Of a stretch of 8,835 nt of DNA, positions 5,959-8,835 are shown one piece after another. The notes below the pieces were generated by a model. It made no database searches and had not been told where the DNA came from. It saw only the letters and a list, made by a program, of their open reading frames with translations. Made by a program: the position numbers and the translations under genes. Position 1 is the first letter of the stretch; each line of letters opens with the position of its first letter. The stretch comes from Bacteroidales bacterium GP1 (GTDB taxonomy: Bacteria > Bacteroidota > Bacteroidia > Bacteroidales > Muribaculaceae): the NCBI GenBank assembly GCA_001701105.1, contig DAAI01000048.1:174-9008 (forward strand), written 5' to 3'.

Positions 5959-8757
5959 ATGGATAATAGAATGATCTCCATTAAGGGAGCCAGAGTCAAT
6001 AATTTGAAGAATATTGATTTGGAATTACCTTTAGGAAAATTTATAGTTATGACCGGGGTCAGTGGTTCCGGCAAATCTTCACTTGCATTCGACACAATGT
6101 ATGCCGAGGGTCAACGGCGGTATGTTGAAAGCCTATCGTCTTACGCCCGGCAATTTCTCGGAAGAATGTCGAAGCCTGAATGTGACTATATCAAGGGGCT
6201 TCCACCGGCCATTGCTATAGAGCAAAAGGTTAATACCAGAAATCCGCGAAGCACGGTTGGCACATCTACGGAAATATACGACTATCTGCGTATGTTATAT
6301 GCCCGGATTGGTAAGACCTATTCACCTATATCCGGATTGGAAGTAAAGAAACACGGCATTGAGGATATAGTACGAACTGCCCTGTCTTACCCTGAAGGTA
6401 CACGAATAGCTGTTTTGGCCGACATTAACATTCCAGACGGTCGAGATTTTTTTCAACAACTCGACGTATACCGTAAAGAAGGATATTCACGCCTTGAACA
6501 TAATGGAGAATTTATAGGAATCAACGATCTTATGGAAGGCGAAATTCCGGAAGATATTTCTATGTATCGCCTCCTGATCGACCGTCTTACCGTTTCTCCT
6601 GAAAAAGATGAGGTTTCACGTCTTACGGATTCCGTTGAAACGGCATGGTTTGAAGGGAAAAATCGGGCTATTTTGAAAGTATGGAGTGAGGATGGAGTCC
6701 ACGAACATCTATTTTCACGACAGTTCATTGCTGATGGAATAGAGTTTCGTGAGCCCTCCGATTTGATGTTTAATTTCAATAATCCCTATGGAGCGTGTCC
6801 CACCTGCGAAGGATTCGGGCAGATTTTAGGGATTAGTGAAGATCTTGTGGTTCCCAATAAAACCTTATCCATATATCAGAATGCAGTGAAATGCTGGAAT
6901 GGCGATAAAATGTCGGAATGGAAGAAACGTCTCATTCATCTTGCCCCAAGATTCAATTTTCCCATTCATACTCCATATATTGACCTGACGGATGCTCAAA
7001 AAGATTTCCTATGGCATGGCAACAGCATCTGGGAGGGTATCGATGGCTTTTTTTCATGGCTTGATACCAAGCAGGAAAAAATGCAATATAGGATTATCAA
7101 AGCACGCTACAGAGGTCGGGCAATCTGCCCTGATTGCAAGGGGTCACGACTGCATAAGGATGTAGAATACGTAAAAGTAGGAGGTAAAAGTATTACCGAA
7201 TTGGTAAGAATGCCTATCACCGACCTTCTTCCATTCTTCGATTCCCTAAAATTATCTACTGCTGAAGAGAAAATTGCCAAACGCCTGCTTACCGAAATAC
7301 GGCAACGGCTTCAATTTATGCTTGATGTCGGACTGGGCTATCTCACGCTCGACCGGCTCTCCAACTCACTCTCGGGTGGCGAAAGCCAACGAATCAATCT
7401 CGCCGCTTCGCTTGGTAGTTCTCTTGTAGGTTCGTTGTATATTCTCGATGAACCATCGATTGGACTCCATTCAAGGGATACTGAAAAGCTCATAAAAGTA
7501 TTGCGTAATCTTCAGCAGATAGGAAACACCGTAATCGTAGTAGAGCACGATGAAGATATAATGCTCGCCGCCGATGAAATAGTGGACATAGGTCCTGATG
7601 CCGGACGCCTGGGCGGTAAGATCATTTATCATGGCAATCTGCCGGAAGCATTAAAAGAAGGTAAGGGGGAAGGATCGTATACTCTTGATTATCTTACCGG
7701 AAGGCGAAATATAGCTATCCCGTCGCGCCGACGCACATGGAAGAAAAGGATAAAAATAGAAGGAGCTGCCCAAAACAATCTGAAGAATGTAGATGTGGAA
7801 TTTCCTTTAGGCGTGATGACTGTGGTAAGCGGTGTTAGTGGCTCAGGTAAGTCCACGCTCGTGAGAGAAATCCTTTACAAAGGGTTGGTAAGAATGCTTG
7901 GTGAGGCCGGAGATGCCCCCGGTACACATAAAGCCATAACCGGTAATATATCAGATATTCAGGCCATTGAATTTGTTGATCAAAATCCAATCGGCACGTC
8001 CTCACGAAGCAATCCAGCCACCTACCTGAAGGCATATGATGAAATTCGCAAGCTATTCTCCGAGCAGCAACTTGCTTCGCAAATGGGATTCACTCCCGCC
8101 TATTTTTCCTTCAATACTGAGGGTGGGAGATGTGAAGAATGTCAGGGGGAAGGTACAATCACAATCCCGATGCAATTTATGGCCGACATTAAAGTGACAT
8201 GCGAGGCATGCCACGGAAAGCGATTCAAGCAAGAAGTACTCGATGTAGAGTATCGAGGAAAGAATATCTACGATTTCTTGGAAATGACCGTGAACCAAGC
8301 AATTGACTTCCTTAAAGAAGACCATTCCTCACAGGCTGCTAAGATTGTTAAGAAATTGTTGCCATTGCAGGAGGTAGGATTAGGTTACATTAAACTGGGT
8401 CAATCTTCATCAACATTATCGGGTGGTGAAAATCAGCGTGTTAAACTGGCTTGGTTCCTGTCGCAGGATAATCAGCCCAAGACCATGTTCATATTCGATG
8501 AACCGACAACCGGCCTTCATTTCAACGATATTTCCGTTCTTCTGAAATCGCTGAACCGACTTGTTGATAAAGGTAACACAGTTCTGATTATAGAGCATAA
8601 CATGGATGTGATTAAATCAGCCGACTGGATTATCGATATCGGGCCTGACGGAGGTGAGGCTGGCGGCAGGATTGTTGCTGCCGGAACACCTGAACAAGTA
8701 GCAAATAATCCTGAATCTATAACCGGGAAGTTTCTAAAACAAAAATTAGAAAAATGA
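5959..8757 (+). CDS. uvrA: UvrABC excinuclease subunit A (DNA damage recognition ATPase)
   Basis: The 932-residue protein is complete and of normal length. UvrA dimers scan DNA with UvrB, recognise bulky lesions and load UvrB for incision by UvrC. Cassette I has Walker A GVSGSGKSS (33-41), zinc finger C280/C283/C390/C393, signature LSGGESQR (471-478), Walker B ILDEPS (495-500) and H530. Cassette II has Walker A GVSGSGKST (625-633), DNA-binding zinc finger C725/C728/C748/C751 with the standard 19-residue loop, signature LSGGENQR (820-827), Walker B FIFDEPTTGLH from 844 and H880. The UvrB-binding region lies between Walker A I and the first zinc finger, after the NPRSTVGTSTEIYDYLR block. The ATG at 5959 is chosen because the family motif IKGARVNNLKNI follows at once; M5 is an alternative. 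Bacteroidetes often carry more than one UvrA-like paralogue. This one has all motifs of a canonical repair UvrA, so I prefer that over a drug-resistance UvrA2 type. It is likely transcribed from its own promoter and overlaps the next gene by ATGA. Confidence 0.97.
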   Translation: MDNRMISIKGARVNNLKNIDLELPLGKFIVMTGVSGSGKSSLAFDTMYAEGQRRYVESLSSYARQFLGRMSKPECDYIKGLPPAIAIEQKVNTRNPRSTVGTSTEIYDYLRMLYARIGKTYSPISGLEVKKHGIEDIVRTALSYPEGTRIAVLADINIPDGRDFFQQLDVYRKEGYSRLEHNGEFIGINDLMEGEIPEDISMYRLLIDRLTVSPEKDEVSRLTDSVETAWFEGKNRAILKVWSEDGVHEHLFSRQFIADGIEFREPSDLMFNFNNPYGACPTCEGFGQILGISEDLVVPNKTLSIYQNAVKCWNGDKMSEWKKRLIHLAPRFNFPIHTPYIDLTDAQKDFLWHGNSIWEGIDGFFSWLDTKQEKMQYRIIKARYRGRAICPDCKGSRLHKDVEYVKVGGKSITELVRMPITDLLPFFDSLKLSTAEEKIAKRLLTEIRQRLQFMLDVGLGYLTLDRLSNSLSGGESQRINLAASLGSSLVGSLYILDEPSIGLHSRDTEKLIKVLRNLQQIGNTVIVVEHDEDIMLAADEIVDIGPDAGRLGGKIIYHGNLPEALKEGKGEGSYTLDYLTGRRNIAIPSRRRTWKKRIKIEGAAQNNLKNVDVEFPLGVMTVVSGVSGSGKSTLVREILYKGLVRMLGEAGDAPGTHKAITGNISDIQAIEFVDQNPIGTSSRSNPATYLKAYDEIRKLFSEQQLASQMGFTPAYFSFNTEGGRCEECQGEGTITIPMQFMADIKVTCEACHGKRFKQEVLDVEYRGKNIYDFLEMTVNQAIDFLKEDHSSQAAKIVKKLLPLQEVGLGYIKLGQSSSTLSGGENQRVKLAWFLSQDNQPKTMFIFDEPTTGLHFNDISVLLKSLNRLVDKGNTVLIIEHNMDVIKSADWIIDIGPDGGEAGGRIVAAGTPEQVANNPESITGKFLKQKLEK

Positions 8758-8835
8758 GAAAGACCTTTATTTATCTGTTGTTCACTTTCCTATTGTCGTC
8801 GTGTAGCGTGGATAGAGTAATGAGTCGCGAATTGC
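8754..8835 (+). CDS. Predicted lipoprotein, 3'-truncated by the window edge
   Basis: The ATG at 8754 overlaps the uvrA stop (ATGA), and the frame stays open to the right edge, giving 27 visible residues. They form a classic lipoprotein signal peptide: positively charged MRK, a hydrophobic core TFIYLLFTFLL, and lipobox L14-S-S-C17, with Cys17 (codon 8802-8804) as the predicted lipidated residue after signal peptidase II cleavage. The mature N-terminus begins CSVDRVMSREL. It lacks the acidic run after the cysteine associated with surface export in Bacteroidetes, so a periplasm-facing location is slightly favoured. Too little is visible to assign a family or function. The overlap suggests co-translation with uvrA. 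Confidence 0.8.
   Translation, partial: MRKTFIYLLFTFLLSSCSVDRVMSREL

Noticed and set aside
5955..5966. A minimal upstream open frame ATG TAT GGA TAA overlapping the uvrA start
   Set aside because: It could in principle compete with or feed the uvrA start, but a three-codon frame in an AT-rich leader is easily produced by chance and nothing else supports it.
6453..6779. A 108-codon minus-strand open frame inside uvrA
   Set aside because: It is antisense to a conserved coding region, has a composition typical of a reverse-frame shadow (Ser/Arg-rich), and shows no family motif.
1..8835. Search for CRISPR arrays, insertion sequences, direct repeats, tRNA genes and defence or phage genes
   Set aside because: By eye I found no regularly spaced repeats, transposase-like proteins, tRNA-like folds or phage motifs; coding sequence covers practically the whole window.

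Overview
This window looks like ordinary chromosome from a Bacteroidales bacterium, possibly a Muribaculaceae-type gut lineage (the family-level guess is weak). The evidence is the flavour of the proteins (a UvrA with the YVESLSSYARQFLGRMSKP block and KLAWFL after the second signature, and a ComEC with a degraded C-terminal domain), AT-rich leaders without Shine-Dalgarno sequences, and a TAnnTTTG promoter element of the Bacteroidetes sigma-ABfr type in front of uvrA. All genes lie on the + strand and almost nothing is non-coding: the only real intergenic gap is 39 bases.

Layout: 1-1239 is the 3' part of an ABC-F ATPase gene (the linker, second ATPase cassette and C-terminal coiled coil are visible). 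1236-3179 is an M13-family zinc metallopeptidase with all catalytic residues but no signal peptide. 3173-3961 is shikimate dehydrogenase (aroE). 3958-5919 is a ComEC/Rec2 membrane protein whose C-terminal metallo-beta-lactamase-like part has lost its metal ligands. After a short promoter-bearing gap, 5959-8757 is a complete uvrA. From 8754 to the right edge is the beginning of a lipoprotein gene with a clear lipobox.

Consecutive genes overlap by 4 bases (ATGA) at three junctions and by 7 bases at a fourth. This suggests two translationally coupled blocks: ABC-F, M13 peptidase, aroE and comEC; then uvrA and the lipoprotein. The functions (ribosome-associated ATPase, peptide turnover, aromatic amino acid synthesis, DNA uptake, nucleotide excision repair, envelope lipoprotein) do not form one pathway. 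I see a compact housekeeping gene chain, with no CRISPR array, mobile element, tRNA, rRNA or defence island, and no convincing undescribed system. The points most worth a second look are the signal-less M13 peptidase, the decayed ComEC tail, and the coupling of an unknown lipoprotein to uvrA.
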